From contig JADGJC010000292.1 in the NCBI GenBank assembly GCA_027596075.1, positions 1-50,647 of the forward strand: a stretch of 50,647 bases of DNA. The letters are read 5' to 3'. Under the pieces are notes generated by a model. That model made no database searches, had not been told where the DNA came from, and saw only the letters and a program-made list of their open reading frames with translations. Source of the DNA: Rhizophlyctis rosea. Lineage: Eukaryota; Chytridiomycota; Chytridiomycetes; Rhizophlyctidales; Rhizophlyctidaceae. This document shows, one piece after another, positions 22,821 through 35,736 of the stretch. Both the position numbers and the translations under genes were made by a program. Position 1 is the stretch's first letter. Every line of letters begins with the position of its first letter.

Positions 22821-25800
22821 GGTGTCCTGCAATTGGTACGGCTCTTCAATACTGCGTGGAGGGAAGGGCCAAGTGGTATTGGTTGGTTGTCAGCGAAGTT
22901 AAGTTAGTTGCGTCGCCGAAGCTGCGGGGATTTGTGGAGTTTTTTTAGTTTTTTTTTTGGGGGGGGGGGGGGTAGGTACGGCGGGCACTGGATGTATTTA
23001 TTGGTTTACTACGGGCTGTCGCAGAATTCACGATGTAGGATGGTTTTCAGTGACTGATTCTGCGATGCTTGGTAATGAGTGTCGCTTCGCGTTATTTTCT
23101 TCGCCGCCATTTTTTTTTTATGGGACTTCACATCGTGAAAAACCTCCTCAATCGAACTTCACCAGATGGATCATACTCAAGTGTGAAACCAAGGCATAGT
23201 TGACATTGCATGATGAGAGGTCAAATTGCTGTCAAAATGCGCTGAACGCGGGCATCTTTACATGCTTCACGGCTCTTTGCCTTTCACTGAACGACACGTT
23301 CCCGCATTTTCTTGACTGGACGACATAACTGTCAAATGTAGGTTTACTGTCCGGGGCACAGGGAAGTGCCATTGAATCGCAAACCTGTTGGATGGTCTGG
23401 ATGGTCAACCTTCAATATGTCATTGAGGAGGTGGAGGGCCGCAAGGGTCGTGAGCCTGTTCTTTTTATTACATTCAATCGAGTGCTAACAAACACTGTAG
23501 ATCAGGCTGAGCATTTTGTTGCAATATTTGCAGCGCAGTCCAGAAGCATGAGGGGCATATACACCAGTTGTATAGAATTGAACCAGCATACGTACTCTGC
23601 ATCTGCCCAGGGAGCCGCACCAAAGACTGGCATATTAACCTCAACTGGTCGGCCGAGACGTCACCGAGATTTTATCAGGCTTACTGCCATTTGAACAGAA
23701 AAAAAAGGATCTCGACGCGGAAAGCTTTCCATTGGCTGTTGCAGGCTCAGAGAGGTGCCCCTCAAACGGCCATTGAAGGATATCATTATCCTGCGCGCTT
23801 CAATTGAAGTGATATGCTCTGATGCATAGGATAACGTCCAAACAGATCAGGGCGGCACAAAGTGCACAACCTGGAGTTGACACTATTCTCGAACCACTCA
23901 TAGCCCATGCTTGAGACAACGGATATCGCGGACCAAACTGATCAAATTCCGGCGTTGATCTCCGCAATCCGTCATATCCCGATGCATCTGCGATTTTTTT
24001 GCCTTTCTGAAGTTGTCCGCAAAGTTGGCAGATGTTGGCACGCTACTTGTGTGGGCAGACAGCATCATGGCTGAGGCTTTTAGCCGCAACAACATTGTAT
24101 CTTTTGCTCATTCTCATTCAGTCATCTCACAAATTTGACCACCTTCCAGTTTTTCTCTCTTCCAGATTGAAGGGATTCCGAAAACTAAAACCAACGGCAT
24201 CCGCTTCACCAGATGTGCCGTACACTGAAATGCGAATCCCCACATCAACACAGCATGCCGACCATCGCAACGTGTGCTTCCGTGTAGTTTTCATCCATAT
24301 ACTGCATCTGCCGCCGCCTATTGACATTGGTAAAAGCAATTCAAAGCGTACTCAATTGGGAGAGAGCGCCCAAGTGGCCCAATGTGAACAGCTGCTCGTT
24401 GTCTTGTCATCATTTCGGTTTGTAAAAATGAATGAAACAAAGAACGCATTGATCGAAGTGTTTGAACACGAAACGGTCAAGTTCTTGCATTGCCTGCTAA
24501 AGTCGACGTTCCTACATTGGTACCGGCTTGTTCCCCTTCTTTCCCCACGTCACCACTTTGCTGACTAGCAAGACCAAAAAATGAACACGAGCCCCTGCTG
24601 TGTCAAGCTGATCATCAGGTACTCGAGTCGGTGGCCTTGCCAGATGCTCAAAAGCTGTGCTATTGGATTGAATTTAGCTACGCTCAAGAACAACCTTTGC
24701 TGATTCAAGTTCATCCCTATTTGCATGTTTGCATGCAAGACATGAAATGGTAGCCAAAAGAGAATGCATCTGCAGTACCAGTCATGGGGTTGGAACTGGG
24801 CAGAGCAATTTCACCCAACACTCAGCGCAGCATCCCGATCTGGCAATATGACCTCTACCAAAGGAGCAGCACGCTAGTGTGTGCTTTTGTCAGCAGCGTT
24901 GGGACTTGGCAGATCGCTTTTGGAACGGTTTTCCTATCTTCAGTGGTATCATTCCAGAAGTCAGAGCGGGAAGGCTTGCATTTCTGTTGCGTCTTAAGCA
25001 ATCGCGATGTCCCTCCTGCTAACCAATGCGTCGGTCATTTGTATTAGGAAAGCACACATATGAGTATCATCACTTCCCAGTATCTTGCAGATGCCGCCCG
25101 CCGGATAGCATTGTATTTTTCATACCAAAACATTCCTTTTATTCGGACCACATAGGACCCTGAAGCGCGTCACCAGCAACTTCATCAGCTGTGCGATCAA
25201 CAAGATCAAAACTCCTTCAGCTCTCCTTACAAGTTCCATTGGTCCATTGGTCCGACGGCATGCATTGGGTGGAATTGAAGACCCTTTGATCATGATTTAG
25301 TTTGTTGCGTCCTCAATCAGCGGGCACTCCCTCTATTCCATGCCATATCTGTAGTTTTTCTTTTGGTATTGCATGGTCGAGCAACAACCAGCTTCCAACA
25401 TCAACACCATTCGAATTTTGTCAGCCAATGGTTTGTTGCTCAGAATTTGGTTGGCTGAACGCCATTCCAGCGATCTACTGGGGCAGTGGAAGCCTACCAC
25501 TTCGGTTTTTTTTGCCCAGTACGGTGTTACCCAATAAAGGCTCAGGACATGCTCAATTTCGTCTCCAACCCACATCCAATGAATCTTCAAGCTTTACTAA
25601 ATACTCCATCCGCCATAACAGAGAGAAGCCTGGAATCCGCATGCGGTGTGTTAGAGAGAAATGAGAGCACACACCACGCTACACAAGTCGTCCGTAGTCA
25701 CGCAGTTAACCAGCCTGGCCTTGGGCGGTTATGTTGATTCCGAAGAAACTTATCAAGTCAAACGAACAATATCACATTGGCATGGCATGGCGATTGTCTC

Positions 25801-26736
25801 GTGCATTGTCATCCTTTGCAGACAATATGGTTCGTTTTTTGCTTACCGGGCGTTGGGCATTGTCAGAGCAATTGTTTCGAGCCTTCGGATCTTGTTCCAA
25901 GTGCAATACAAGAATGGATGTCTTAGAAACAGCCATCTTTCCATCGCAGACAATCTCTCTCATTGGCGGTCACACGAAGAGCGAACGTCTCGACTTCAAA
26001 ACAGAATTTCATCCCAATGGCGCGACACCTCCATGTGATGGCCCGCAACAGTTTCTTACCGATTCAGCAGCCTGAGTTGTCCAGTGATTTAAGGGACAGA
26101 AATTGCCTTGGACATGGGGAAACGCCTTCGACGCTTGACAACAAGCCTAACCTACATGTTTCTTTTGGCAGATCAAAAATGAGCTGTTCCATTGCTTTTA
26201 CTTTTGTGATTTGAAACCTCCCATGCTTTAATGGACTTGTATTTCGTAAGGTTGGGGAGCACGCACCCTAATATGGCCTTGCACCTTCTCCATAATGTCC
26301 CGCTTACATATTCACGATTGAGTATTTTGAGAAGTCAAAAAACCATATACGCACCAGCACATAAATTGGAACTCAGTACCAGCTTGCACTTCTTGCGGAG
26401 TTGCATCTCTGTTCGCCAGAGCCCCCTTTGTTGTGGAGATAAGGGTGTTGTATTTTATCAGCAGCGCGATCAATCGGAGGGACACGTGGCTGTGCCGCCA
26501 GGGTCAGCCGCACGCACATCACGCCATTTACTTTTGGCAAATTCCCAAACCCAATCAAACTACAATCAGCACTAGGAGTGAATCATGAGGGCAGGCAGGC
26601 ACTTGCTATGCCCAAAAAAGAACCAGGGAACATTGTATTTCACAATTCTTTTCACCTTCTTCATCAGGAATTTTTTACACTCCTCCAAGTTTTGTAGTGT
26701 TAGATCCGTTGGTCTTTCTCGGCGAATCAGGACTAA
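22821..26736. other. 3.9-kb intergenic stretch
   Basis: No gene recognised on either strand. It contains a T10G14 homopolymer junction (22949-22972) and a T9 run near 23111. Short open frames have no domain signature and neutral composition. Probably decayed repeats plus the promoter of the gene at 26737. Confidence 0.5.
22949..22972 (+). repeat. T10G14 homopolymer tract
   Basis: Ten T residues followed directly by fourteen G residues, about 130 bp downstream of the ankyrin gene stop. Such a G run can form a quadruplex and is prone to sequencing slippage, so its exact length is uncertain. Confidence 0.8.
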
Positions 26737-28184
26737 GTGCCAACAATCGCCATTTCCACCACCTACGTAATATTCCGCAATCCGCAGCTCGTCTCCAATA
26801 TTGGTCTCGTTTCCTCGGCCATCTCAGTCATCATTGGACTAATTGTCGGAGCGCTCGTCGGCACCTTCCGTGTCCATTTGGTCAGCACACAATGGTGGAC
26901 TCGTCACCGTTCCAACGTCTTCGGTGCCGTAAATTTAGTTGTTGCCCGTGGGAGCAAGCCAGAGCTTGCTAAAGCGCTTTTCAATCGCGAGCCATTTTCC
27001 TCTCCATCGCCGCTGTGGATGTCCTCGTTTGTTTGGGGAAACCGCTGGGTCTGGTGGCAAATAGTTTGTATCAGGTTCGCGAAGTTGATGGCAACATTTA
27101 TATCGATGGGACTTCTACACTGGACGGTTGGAGTAATTGTGGCGATGGCAGCATGACGGAGGACGCGAGGCGGACGAGGAGTGATGCATGGGATCAAGTG
27201 AAGGCAAACTTGACGGGTGCTCAGTACGACGCGGTGGCAGTGATGCATACTGAGGTACTCAACAATGTTACGTCTCTCCTGTCGCGAAAGTACGCTGCCA
27301 ACTTCATCCCCATCGATACGACCGATGCCTCTCCACAAGTATTTACTGCCTCCCTTCCCTTCAACCGGTCTGGCCTCAAACCTACTGCAGAATTCGGCCT
27401 CGTTGATCCCTACGTCGGTGTCGGCTGTTATTTGCCGGTCATTGTTTTTAGTATAGCCGGCAATTGGACAGTCCTTTACGGTAACGGCACCCAAACCGAG
27501 TACGACACTGCCATCGCTGCTTTCACCAATTTTTGGCGCCCCCGGATGCTCGTTCGTTCCAATTCAACCAAGCTATTACCTCTTCTGCCCATCACTGTCA
27601 TTGACAAAACAATCAAACCATATTCATTCGATTACACCATTGACCTCCCTCCCGGTACCCAGTTTGCCAGCTGGTGGCTGAATACTCCTGAATTTGCTGG
27701 TGTCAGTGTTCCGAGGGCGATTAGACAACTATCCGATGCCGTAACAAACCTTACAATAGCGTCTGCCGGCACCGGAACCACGTACTTCACCTTTCCTGAG
27801 GACGCTTCGCTTGTCATTTTGATCCCCTGCAACGCCGAAGCCAAATATCAAATTTCATCAGTCGTTGTGCGGCAAGGAGGGGTGGCGAATGTCTGGCTCG
27901 ACCCCATATACCAACCCGCCACCAGCGCAGCATACAACCTCAATACCGATTACAACTTGCTTACCACAGCGGAACTGGAAACGGGATTGAACGAGAATGT
28001 CATCACACTGTTCGGTACATATGTCGCAGAGGTTGCCAACAGTGTTGAAAATGTTGAGTATACTCCGTTGCGGTATTTGAACTACGTCATGTCAGCTAGG
28101 TGCTTGAAGGATCTGATAGAGACGAGGTGGAGGGCTACTGGGAGGCCGCTAATGATGGGACTTGTGAGCAGTCAACCGATGTGA
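26737..28184 (+). CDS. Hypothetical membrane protein with N-glycosylated ectodomain (ends unresolved)
   Basis: An open segment from about 26737 encodes a strong transmembrane helix (IGLVSSAISVIIGLIVGALV) and TQWWTRHRSN. A frame change between about 26930 and 26992, presumably an intron I could not place, leads to FLSIAAVDVLVCLGKPLG and a continuous frame to TGA 28182-28184. That part carries several N-x-(S/T) sequons (KANLTG, LNNVTS, FNRSG, GNWTV, GNGTQ, RSNST, TNLTI), which suggests an extracellular or lumenal domain. Codons start C-rich and grow G-rich toward the end. The true start is unknown because an in-frame TAA sits just before 26737, and the C terminus may continue: a GTGAGT donor at 28181 and a G-rich open frame at 28237-28464 (GMALGWVVTLRRSERYRL) follow. 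No family recognised. Confidence 0.6.
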
Positions 28185-28957
28185 GTCCCGACTCTTGCCA
28201 TAGTAACGACAACGGGGCGAGTGGAGGGTGTAGTGAGTGCCAGTAGGGATGTTGAATGGAATGGCGTTAGGATGGGTGGTGACGTTGCGTCGAAGCGAAA
28301 GATATAGGTTAGCTAACGAATACAACGACATCTGGATGCTGGGAAAAGTAATGATAACGCTTGGGCGAGGGTGTGTGGACAGGACTTTCCAAGTTGTGGA
28401 CGGTGTGTTGGCCCCGTCAATTTGGTTGATGAGAAATGAGATCAGAGGGGGAATGGAGATTTGATCCAGACAGGTGTAGAATTAGCCTTGAGGAGGGGGA
28501 CACTGTAATGTCGTGATTGATTGCAATTGTAGATCACATGAATGATTGTGGGTAGATGACGATGGACGGACAGTTTCACGCGATGAAGCTTGAAGACCCA
28601 TGCAACCCTTCGGCAAATTTGGCAATTAGCGAACTACCATGAATTGAGCTGACCGAATGGATGCGCCGCAGTCTATTGACTGCAAGGATCAACGTGGTAA
28701 TTGGTCGAAAGAGGTGAAAGAGGTCGAAACTGCAGAGGGTGGCCAGTATTGCTGACCTAAGCCTGGTCATGACTCTTTGAGACTCACAAGCAATCTTTCC
28801 CGAAAAGGCCACATTATGAAGAATTGATACAGAGCAGATAACCGTGCAAGCTGGGCAGGGCTGCACAGGGCTGGCACAAGCTGGCATGAGGAATGCCATA
28901 GCTATGACAGGTAACTCTGTTATTTGCTCTGTATCGAGTCCAGGTCCCGTGCTCTTC
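28185..28957. other. Region between membrane protein and AP endonuclease genes
   Basis: The first ~280 bp may be a last exon of the upstream membrane protein (open plus frame 28237-28464). From 28846 to 28890 an imperfect repetition of AAGCTGGCA/GGGCTGCACA-type words lies just upstream of the AP endonuclease start. No other gene seen. Confidence 0.35.
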
Positions 28958-30513
28958 ATGCTGCATCTACTTTCCCACATTCGCCGGTCCCTGTCAATCT
29001 TCCCTCGACTGCCCACCACTTTCTCACGGGCATATACCTTCACTTCAATGCCTCCCAAAACGCGAGCAAGTACACGCAAACGGAAGGAAGTGGCAGAAGA
29101 AGCGTTTCCTACCACCACACCAGATGCGCCTCCTGAAGAACCACCTGCCAAACAACGCCGCACCAGCAAAGCCAAAGCAACGAAAGCAGTGAAAGGACAA
29201 GCAGCCAAAGCGGAGGATAACACACTCCCTCCCGATCTCGAAACTCAGATCTCCGCTTCAACGCTGGATACATCTGACACACCAGAGTCTGCGGCCACAG
29301 CGCCGTACACGAATACAACACTTCCAGAGACGTTGACTTACGAACCAGCACCGGAAGGTCACGTGAAGATAATCAGCTGGAACATAGCTGGTATCACTGC
29401 TTGCGTCAAGAAGGGCTTCCGACACTATCTGGATGCCGAGAACGCGGATATTGTCTGCTTGCAGGAGACAAAGTTGAATGATGAACCCGGGGAGAAGTAC
29501 GTGCCGAAGGAGACATACCCGCACCAGTAAGTGTAAAATTTGCACGTCCAAACCGAAAACATCAGAATCCTCATGTCATTCTCAGATACTGGACACATTC
29601 GACGGCAAAGAAAGGATGTAAGTGGGACTAGTTGTGATCATGGCACTGCGATCGCCTCACAACAGCGCAGATGCTGGCAGTGCCGTCCTTTCCAAAATCG
29701 AACCAGTGAGCGTCAAATTTGGCATAGATGTTGAGGAGTTTGATGATGAGGGTCGCATCATTACTTTGGAGTTTAAAGGTGGGCATTGTTCCGCTTCCTG
29801 GCCAACACCACAATCTGTATAATTGATGTCATACTACTTCCAGACTGGTATCTGGTTGCATGCTATATTCCGAACGCTGGCCAGAAACTGGAGCGGCTGG
29901 ATTACAAGCAGAAATATAACACTTCCATGGAGAAGTATTTGCGTGAGCTAGAAAAGAAGAAGCCTATAGTGTGGACCGGAGGTGAGAATTGCGCCATGGA
30001 TTATCACTTGTATAAAACACTACTCAACGATCTGTCACCGTTAGATCTCAACGTTGCACATAAGGAGGTCGATTTGGCGAGACCGAAGGGGAATAAGAAG
30101 TGAGTATTCATTTCAACTGCTTATGATTCGTACTGGGGAAGAATTCATCTTTTTCATGCAAAGAACTCCAGGCTTCACACAAGAAGAGCGAGACGACTTT
30201 GAACGTATCCTCACCACCGAACCCAAACTGATCGACACCTACCGTCATCTTCATCCCGATACGCATGATCGTTACACATACTACTCTTACCGATTCAGCT
30301 GCAGGCAAAAAAATCTTGGATGGAGGTAAGTTGTACGAATTTCCCTTTTTACGCCAAATTGATAGATAGTTGACACGGAGGGTTACGACGCACAGGTTGG
30401 ATTACTTTGTGACGAGTGAGAAGTTATTGGAACGCGTCGTCGAGTCGGATATCAGGAGCGAGGCGTATGGTGCGAGTGATCATGTTCCGATTTATATGAT
30501 TTTCAAGCAGTGA
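28958..30513 (+). CDS. AP endonuclease, APEX/ExoIII family
   Basis: Seven exons (28958-29526, 29586-29617, 29671-29778, 29844-29981, 30045-30099, 30164-30325, 30396-30513) with GT..AG introns of 53-70 bp give 393 residues. The catalytic fold shows KIISWNIAGITACVKKG, DIVCLQETKL (metal-binding Glu), the segment after the Tyr-containing KKGYAG, YIPNAG, GDLNVAH, GNKKTPGFT, LGWRLDYF and a terminal ASDHVPI (catalytic Asp-His). These enzymes incise DNA 5' to abasic sites in base-excision repair. The N terminus has two candidate starts: ATG 28958 opens an Arg/Ser/Phe-rich presequence (MLHLLSHIRRSLSIF... SRAYTFTS), and ATG 29048 opens MPPKTRASTRKRKE with a nuclear-localisation-like cluster. Dual mitochondrial and nuclear targeting is an inference. 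A Lys/Ala/Pro-rich disordered linker precedes the nuclease domain. Confidence 0.92.
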
Positions 30514-33500
30514 TGGAGTGCAAGAAGACATGTAAATACATTTTGTTCCGTTTGATGTTTGTGACGAAGTTGAGATTTGACATTCAATAGAGAAGCTTGG
30601 CCCGAAATCGTATGTTTTCAGCAGTTTGCTTTGTTGAGAAATGCAAACAGGAAGGAACATTTTTGGCTGCTAGTTTACTCCAAGGTCTGATCACATACTT
30701 CTTGAGGGCACAAATTAGATGATCATGACCAAACTTTTCCACGAGTACTCACCGCAACCTTGCTTGCAATACTCACAACAGATCTTGCCTCCGACACATC
30801 TCTGAGGACTGCATCCTATGGTAATCGAGTCCCTGCTTTTTCGCAATCGTTTGCAAAAGGAATCACGCGGTGGTGAATGCGATCCGTTGCCTCAATCTCT
30901 CCAATAGGAGTGATGGATTCACATACAGGTGCAATTGCTGAGGTCACCAGGTAGACAGACAGCATCATGGTCAGCATCAGAGCGCCATATGTCTCATATG
31001 GCCCCTTCCGTTTCCATCATGGCACGTCATTTAACCTTTTGTTCCAATGAATTAGGTCGGACTTGCTGGCATCTTCCCATCGTGCTGCACGGTATACTCC
31101 CGTATTGGCCACCAAAACGGACCATTATTTCAAGTACGGCCCACGCTGATGCCAGGCAAGTGTTTCAATGCCAATCTTTCGCATAATTCGTGCCCTTTTG
31201 GTTGGCTTTTTGTTTTTACCCGAGCATACCCTGATCCGCACTGGTCGCGGCCCTCGTTCCATTGCGGATGTAACTATGTTTCATATCCAACCTAAATCAG
31301 TCATGCATTCCGGACTATACCGCACGGCCGGAGCGGGAAGTGTTGCACGCTTCGCATCGGTGATTGGGATTTGTCATTACTGTCTTTGTGGGCGATGGAC
31401 GGGTTTAATGCCAGATCCGAGAATCAGTTCCAAAAGAGGAAAAAATGTGTAACCCAACATTGAAGCTTGCGCATGGACAGGAGCTTTTGGGAAGCATCGC
31501 AGATCGGATAGATTGTAGAATGGTTTCAGCGTGGCAGTGTCGCCGCAAGTGCGGCCTTGCCTAGGCAACAGAAACTGGGAAAACTAGCGGTCACCACATT
31601 GCGATGTTGCATAAAAAAATCATCCTCTTGTTCATCACTCTCATCGTTTAGACCGGCTAGTACCTCAATCGATGGTGATCAACTGGGACCTCGCTGGGTT
31701 CCATTCCGCTCTCTTTTTCAACGTTCTCAACTACAGAGGAAAAGGAAAACTGTATACATGCGGAAGGATGATGCATGCAAAGTCCACAAATGACTATGTT
31801 GGGCATGGAATCTCGGTGGATCTGTGTGATGTAATATGGGCACCTATTCCCTATGCTGGTTTATCGCACAATTTGCATCTATTGTGACATTGCCGATGAA
31901 AGTGATGTCGTCCTGGGCATCCACCGAACATCTGTCATAGGAATGAGGCAAGACAGTGGAAGATATATCATAGTGCTCTCCACCAGGCTCTTATCGATCT
32001 TTGCTTTTTCCTTTGACTACTTATGCAATGAATGCGACCCGATTATGCCACAGGTTCACGCGGCACTTGCTAAATCAAGAAGAAGTCGCGCAATTAAACT
32101 GGATTGATGATCATATCGGCATCTCGGAAATATTGCGGCCACCGCGAAAAAGTGAATTCGCGTTGGAAAAGGACAATGGATCAGCATTGCTATGCAATCG
32201 GGATTCTGTCATGACGAACGTAAGTATTGTATGTGTCTCCATGAACTCCACTATCATATCCGTATGGAAGTGTCACCCCAATACACCGTCCACATAACCT
32301 TTGATCCCTTTTGAGCCACATCGGCGCCGTCTTGGAAGGGGCACTCGTCAACGTTGCGAGGTTCTGGAGGTCGAGTGCGACATCGTTTTGGATCGCAATG
32401 CAAGGTTGACGGCTCATTACATGTTGAGCACAGCCGTTTAGGCTTCCAAATCATCCGCATTGTCTTTGTGTTAAATTTACTAGTATGGCTCCCTGCACCT
32501 GCTCAGGAGCAGTTGTGATGACTTATCATTTGCAAAAATATGATGGATGCATGATCAGTGCCTTTCTGATTCCTGGATTTGTGGCGAAGTGGTGCAAGCC
32601 TTCTGTTGGAACATTTGGTGCGACAATGCTCATTATTTTTTCCAGCACATTTGCATAGCAGGTTGGGAGGCCAATTGTCGTTTGGTGCAAGGCAATGCCA
32701 AGTGGGCACTTGAAAGACACCACAAATGCAGCACTTCTCAAATGACTGGTAAATATATATGGTGTGCCATAAAACGCTGTGTGTAACTTGTTCTTCTGAT
32801 GATAAGTAATCGCCCACAGGACATGGCTTGCTGAAATTTCTAAATGCCACCTCACTTTTCACCACCGTGGCAAATGGCCACAGTACCAGGTGGTATGCCA
32901 CCATTTACACAGTTGGGCTGGACTGCCCAGAACACGGTCTACCCACAATAATGAGCCAAAGTCAATCAATCTGGTGAGCTCCAATCGCAAAGTCGACATC
33001 CAAATGGATGCTTTGCATCAAACTATATGGTCTACCGTCTTCCCCATGCGAGTGCGCCGAATCGCGAATGCTGGCGGGGTTGGTTATTGGTGGGAGACGG
33101 GTGGGTTGAATAAACGTTGAATCAATTTGGATTTGACCATGTCTTTCTCTTGCCCGTCCATAAAAGGCTCCGGAATGATATCCGGGTCAAGCTGCTATGT
33201 TTTGCTGGTTCAAGCCAAGCTCGTGGCAAAGTGTTAGTACTCCCGCGGAATGCGCTGCGAAGAGGATGTCATCCTTGGTACAACGCCGGCAAAATCTGCA
33301 ACTCAATGTGTACCATGTGTAGAGATCCGGTTTGTTGAGCGTGGAGGCTGTTCTTCATGTCAATCATTGTTTCGACGATGGTGCCCAGCAAGACCTTGCA
33401 GAAAGCCCCTTACGCTTCTCATTTATGCAAGTATGCATTGATTACCGGCCATCATGCATTGCTAACCTGCACACGGTCATACCCAGCTTCAAGGTTACAT

Positions 33501-35407
33501 GTGAGAAAAAAAGTACGAAGCAGTCCTCAAAGTGTTTTGGCCAATGCTGTGCAAGCATTGTGAATATGGCTAGCTGCGCCTTTGAGCACCGTGGCCCCAG
33601 TGACACAGTGGCCATTCCGTCATGCTGCTGCTGCACATGCACTGCTGAGCTTTGGGATGTCCACAAAGTCGTCTGGATGATGGGACAATGCGGCCACAAG
33701 CTCTTACAGTTCTTATCTCAATGGATCAACACGGCATATTGACAGCTGAATACTGCCTTCAATGATTGTATCACCGGTCGCACCCTCTTTTCTACTCAAA
33801 CAATAAAGAATCAATGGAAACTCTATCTGCAGCGCCACTGCCAATTCTAATAGCAACTTGCTATTTGTTGTGTTTTAACGCGCCCGTAGCTTCTGACTTG
33901 CCGCATGGATGCTCCCATGTTACTCACCTGAAAAAAAGTTATAATATTGAGTACCCACATCTTAACCATGGAAGTGACAATTCCAGGTGCGACGGTTCAG
34001 AGTTCATCAAAATGATACTCATTGCTCACTCACCATCGAATACACCAGTCATACGAATTCATCTTTACAATTTTGAAGCACAAGAAGCCACTGGCAGAAG
34101 GGTCGAAACTTGATGCACTGACCACCTCCCGCTTTCGGACAGCGAAGATCAGTGATGTATTTCAGTGTTGCATTCGAAAGCGAATCGGAATTTCAAGTGA
34201 CCACGACCAAGCAACATGAAGAGGTGCATACTATACATTGGGTGGTTTGCGCGGCGGCGAAACGCTCATGGGTCATTGCCGAGGAAAGCCATTGGGCCCA
34301 AGGTTGTATACAAGATGAGTGGACCAGCAGCCAAAACTAATGGCACACTTCTTATAGTTACCCTTTTGAAGTCACGTATCGCCATCTGAAGATGTTATCC
34401 CATGTCCAATTTCGCTTGGAGGTAATGGAATATTATAATACTTATACATAGTAGGCGGGAATTCCACGAATCTGGCTTACGTAAGCCACCGTTCCGAGGT
34501 TCCGGTCTGTTTGGAAGTTTTCCCCTTTTCCGGTTTCTTCCAACCTTTTGAGCAAAAAGCCAAGTTGCTTTCCAATGCTTAGCTGCCTTTGTATGACCTG
34601 TGTGCATCCTTTGGCGCCATGGAGCACCATCAGCAGGCTTGAGCAGTCAGGGAATGAGTGACTAGTTAGCCTGATTCGTGTCTATCGATAGTCCTTTCTC
34701 CTGACTGACAAGTCATTCCTCACTAAAGTGACGTCGCAGCAAAGTCGAACGAGGTGGTACATATCTCTCCGCCATCGTACTGGGCAGATGTTGTAGGAGT
34801 AGTACCAGGTTGCGACATTGTGGCAATGTGTCAAGTGTGCACAAGTTGTTCACAGTCTGTACCCGTCAAACTCCCTCACTGATTGGAGCGCGTTCCTTTG
34901 ACACCGCAAGCAATTTCTTCAGACACCACCCAACCAACATAACGGTGTCCTCCCCCAGTGACCCTAAAATACATTGGAGGTTGACCGAGATCGATGTGGC
35001 GCGTTGAGTTGGTCAAAAAGACCTATACTTCCTCGTGCAGGTGGGCTGAGGTACCCCACCACCTTTGCGAGCCCATTGCTGACAGAAATACTTAACAAAT
35101 TGCCTCGGTCAACAGCGTTACCACAAGCTTGCACTTCAGGCTTTCCGTGACAATCAACCCGACTATTGTAGCACAACTGGTTGTCTGGCAAACTCCATGC
35201 ATGTCATGCCCGCTCCCCCCATTTAGTGGAGGGGTAAAAATCAAAAATAAAAAAGGAACTTTCCAGCTAGGCTTAGTAGGTAGGTGCCGCAAAAGCAACC
35301 CTCGATGACCAAAAACGCCATCCCCTGTATCTCAGCCGTTTACTTATCAATCTTGGAGATTCTTGCACTGGAAGATGCCCCCGGATGTCGGCTACCAGAA
35401 AAACGGC
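30514..35407. other. 4.9-kb intergenic stretch upstream of U6
   Basis: No gene with a recognisable domain was found on either strand. Small palindromes occur (for example GGTGGTATGCCACC near 32890-32903 and GGGC..GCCC pairs at about 32924-32940). The last ~150 bp contain a degenerate copy of the U6 3' hairpin (35255-35280). The region reads as decayed repeat DNA. Confidence 0.5.
35255..35280 (-). repeat. Degenerate copy of the U6 3'-terminal hairpin
   Basis: The plus-strand words AACTTTCCAGCTAGGCTTAG with a preceding A-run resemble the U6 3' end on the same strand (AACTTCCCAGCTAGGCTGGG preceded by seven A residues, 35408-35430). About 19 of 24 aligned positions match. It may be the 3' remnant of a second, truncated U6 gene lying just downstream of the first. 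Confidence 0.4.
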
Positions 35408-35531
35408 AAAAAAACTTCCCAGCTAGGCTGGGTATCCAACTCAGATTAATGCGTGTCATCCTTGCACAGGGAGCCATGCTAATCTTCTCTGTATCGATTC
35501 CAATTTTATAGATGTCAGAGGTGCTAGGCAC
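35408..35531 (-). ncRNA. U6: U6 spliceosomal snRNA
   Basis: Read on the minus strand, the sequence has a short 5' stem-loop (GTGCCTAGCAC), then AAAATTGGAA, the invariant CGATACAGAGAAGATTAGCA (containing the ACAGAGA box), AGCATGG, the internal stem-loop region and CAAGGATGACACGCA, all diagnostic of U6. It ends in a perfect hairpin (CCCAGC CTA GCTGGG) and a T7 run (plus strand 35408-35414), a normal Pol III terminator. Compared with the widely conserved eukaryotic form there are two single-base insertions: a T in GGAA-T-CGATAC, and a T in GGC-T-CCCTG. The 5' end is set by the stem-loop and the TATA distance and is approximate. Confidence 0.9.
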
Positions 35532-35560
35532 TTGACAAGGTATGGAAGGTGCTTCGCGCT

Positions 35561-35567
35561 TTATATA
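35561..35567 (-). promoter_or_regulatory. TATA box of the U6 gene
   Basis: On the minus strand TATATAA lies about 30-36 bp upstream of the inferred U6 5' end (35531), the position used by TATA-containing Pol III U6 promoters. Confidence 0.65.
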
Positions 35568-35736
35568 CCCTGCAGGCTAGGGCTTGTCTCGAATTTGATT
35601 GGTCGGGTGACGTGGACGCGATCATAAGTGAGGTCAAGCCTTTGGCGGGTAAATGGTAGAACCATAGCTGATATTAGCAATTTGTGTAACGGGAAGCTGA
35701 AGTTGGGTGTCACCGCGAATTGATGGGCGGATCTTA

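Noticed and set aside
24056..30970. Shared 15-mer CAGACAGCATCATGG at 24056 and 30956 as a repeat family
   Set aside because: Flanking sequence shows no collinear similarity on either side; a single shared word is not enough.
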